Source: DASQEH01 sp038239485 | GTDB taxonomy: Bacteria > Actinomycetota > Actinomycetes > Propionibacteriales > Nocardioidaceae | Assembly: GCA_038239485.1 (NCBI GenBank) | Contig: JBBSET010000007.1 | Span: 1 to 64,000, forward strand | DNA length: 64,000 nt | Direction of reading: 5' to 3' | Shown here: piece by piece, positions 62,579 through 64,000 of the stretch | Numbering within the stretch: position 1 is the first letter of the stretch | How the letters are laid out: each line of letters opens with the position of its first letter | Translations under genes and position numbers: made by a program | Notes under the pieces: model-generated | Database searches by the model: none | The model's input: the letters and a program-made list of their open reading frames with translations, nothing else | Told to the model about the DNA's origin: nothing

Positions 62579-64000
62579 CGCGCATCTGGCTGCTCGGGCT
62601 GCTGACCCGCCGCCCGGGCCGCGTCCTCGCCGGCGCCCTCGGTATCGCGGTCGCGGTCGCACTCCTCGCCAGCCTGGGAGCCTTCTTCTCCGCAGCGCGG
62701 GCGACGATGACGCAACGTGCCGTCAACAGTGTCGCGGTCGACTGGCAGGTACAGGTCCAGCCGCACGCCAGTCCCGCGAAGGTGCTGGGCGCGGTCCGCG
62801 CGGCCTCGGGTACGGCGACAGCTCTACCCGTGGGGTTCGCCGACACCCCCAGCCTGTCCGCCACGGCGGGGGGTACGACCCAGCGCACCGGCAGCGGCTC
62901 CGTCTTAGGCCTGCCGGCGGCCTACACCTCGACGTTCCCGACCGCCATCCGCCTCCTCGTCGGCTCGTCGACGGGCGTTCTGCTGGCCCAGCAGACGGCA
63001 GCGAACCTCCATGTCGCACCGGGCGACACCATTGCCATCGGCCGGACGGGCATGACGCCGTACCGGGTGACGGTCGCCGGCGTCGTCGACATCCCCCAGC
63101 TCGACTCGCTCTTTCAGAAGGTCGGCGCTCCGGCCCAGAGCCAGCCGACAGCTCCCCCAGACAACATCGTCCTGCTGCCCGCCGGCGCGTTCCACCGGGC
63201 CTTCACCCCGCTCGCGAAGGCGCGGCCCGACCTCGTCACCACCCAGATCCACGTACGCCGCGACCAGGCCCTCCCGAGCGACCCCGCGGCGGCGTTCACG
63301 GCCGCTCTGACGGCCGCCAAGAACCTCGAGGTCACCACGTCCGGCGCAGGCTTGGTGGGCAACAACCTGGCCGCCGCCTTGGACTCGGCCCGCGGAGACG
63401 CGCTGTACTCGCAGATCCTCTTTCTCTTCCTCGGTGTCCCAGGAACGGTCTTGGCGGCCGGCCTCTCGGCTGCTGTCACGGTCGCCGGCACCGCCCGCCG
63501 CCGGCGCGAGCAGTCCCTGCTGCGAGCCCGTGGCGCATCTCGGGCCCAGCTCCTGACCCTCGTGAACGCCGAAGCCGCCGTGACAGGTGGGGTCGGAAGC
63601 ACCCTCGGGCTCGTCGCCGCCCTGGTCATCGGCCGGCTCAGCTTCGGCTCGGCCAGCTTCGGAGCCTCGACGACCACAGCGGTCGTCTGGACGGCGGCCT
63701 GCTTCGTCATCGGACTGCTGATCGCGGCCGCCGTGATGGTGCTGCCGGCCCGACGGGATCTGCGCGACGTCACGGTGACCCAGCAGATGGCCACCGTCGG
63801 CCGCCCACAGACGCCGGGCTGGATGCGGTACGGCCTGGACTTCATCCTGCTGGCCTGCTCGCTGGCGGTGTTCTGGTCGACGAGTCGCTCGACCTACACC
63901 TTGGTACTGGCGCCGGAGGGCGTTCCGGCGATATCGGTCGACTACTGGGCCTTCGCCGGCCCGGCGCTGCTGTGGCTCGCCTTGGGGCTGCTGGTGTGGC
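62575..64000 (+). CDS. FtsX/MacB-type ABC permease, N-terminal part (cut by window edge)
   Basis: From ATG 62575 the frame stays open to the window end (475 codons seen) with no stop. It begins MTRIWLLGLLTRRPGRVLAG with one membrane helix, an extracellular domain of about 250 residues (with PVGFADTPSLSATAGG, QLDSLFQKVGAPAQ), then helices near LYSQILFLFLGVPGTVLAAG and TGGVGSTLGLVAALVIG. The order helix, large external domain, helices is the FtsX/MacB pattern. Such exporters move lipids, peptides or toxic compounds. The C-terminal half is outside the window. Confidence 0.85.
   Translation, partial: MTRIWLLGLLTRRPGRVLAGALGIAVAVALLASLGAFFSAARATMTQRAVNSVAVDWQVQVQPHASPAKVLGAVRAASGTATALPVGFADTPSLSATAGGTTQRTGSGSVLGLPAAYTSTFPTAIRLLVGSSTGVLLAQQTAANLHVAPGDTIAIGRTGMTPYRVTVAGVVDIPQLDSLFQKVGAPAQSQPTAPPDNIVLLPAGAFHRAFTPLAKARPDLVTTQIHVRRDQALPSDPAAAFTAALTAAKNLEVTTSGAGLVGNNLAAALDSARGDALYSQILFLFLGVPGTVLAAGLSAAVTVAGTARRRREQSLLRARGASRAQLLTLVNAEAAVTGGVGSTLGLVAALVIGRLSFGSASFGASTTTAVVWTAACFVIGLLIAAAVMVLPARRDLRDVTVTQQMATVGRPQTPGWMRYGLDFILLACSLAVFWSTSRSTYTLVLAPEGVPAISVDYWAFAGPALLWLALGLLVW

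Overview
The window is about 64 kb of GC-rich DNA with strong G/C bias at third codon positions, many GTG starts and many 4-base ATGA/GTGA gene overlaps, all typical of an actinomycete (Actinomycetota). Neighbourhood evidence agrees. A nei-type glycosylase, rpiB, a mycothiol-type DsbA protein, pepN, a DUF5130 gene and glbO lie in the order remembered from mycobacteria (Rv2464c to Rv2470), and an oligoribonuclease gene is followed directly by tRNA-His. I cannot name the genus from sequence alone. I see no insertion sequence, prophage, CRISPR array or replication origin.

Layout. (1) 1-11.6 kb: chromosomal housekeeping. A minus-strand run carries a cut-off PLP decarboxylase, a membrane PP2C phosphatase, Nei, RpiB, an esterase and a mycothiol-type DsbA protein. 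PepN, DUF5130, a CtaJ-like membrane protein, MscS, truncated haemoglobin, a thioesterase, a thiolase and a MarR regulator follow. (2) 11.6-18.4 kb: the ribosome factor EttA, a tandem pair of dynamin-like GTPases, a PrsW-type membrane protease and tRNA-Arg. (3) 18.5-26.3 kb: a remnant of a tricorn protease, a large SARP-type regulator, a berberine-bridge-type FAD oxidase, an unusual hydrolase-methyltransferase fusion, orn and tRNA-His. (4) 26.4-32.6 kb: a GT39-type membrane glycosyltransferase with an apparent frameshift, a YjbR protein, tRNA-Lys, a DUF4143 remnant and the transhydrogenase genes pntAB.

(5) 32.9-37.2 kb: a compact Asp23/Gls24 envelope-stress locus of seven minus-strand genes, including a tiny protein with an HPD motif. 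It is divergent from a sigma-70-family sigma factor translationally overlapping a protein that joins a zinc anti-sigma motif to an Asp23-like domain. (6) 37.2-40.6 kb: a hydroquinone-type aromatic catabolic cluster (maleylacetate reductase, ring-cleaving VOC dioxygenase, MhqD-like hydrolase) with a decayed 3-oxoacid CoA-transferase beside it. (7) 40.7-55.2 kb: a large catabolic region. It holds a fused E1 and an E2 of a 2-oxoacid dehydrogenase, a VOC protein with a GntR/FCD regulator, an aldehyde dehydrogenase, a variant M24 hydrolase, a beta-hydroxyacid dehydrogenase, a complete branched-chain-amino-acid-type ABC importer and a divergent LacI regulator. Evenly spaced palindromes lie around the last divergent promoter. 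(8) 55.4-64 kb: small membrane and regulatory genes, an ArsR-SRPBCC pair, a DUF429-RelA/SpoT fusion, an orphan histidine kinase, and a lipoprotein plus a MacB-like ABC exporter running off the right edge.

The points most worth a second look are the DUF429-RelA/SpoT fusion with a substituted catalytic Glu (57.2-59.0 kb), the sigma/ZAS-Asp23/HPD envelope-stress locus, the three roughly 100-bp-spaced LacI-type operators, the M24 protein with a Cys at a metal-ligand position, the hydrolase-methyltransferase fusion, and several decayed genes visible only by reading across frames. All functional calls are by eye from motifs and family knowledge; no database search was run.
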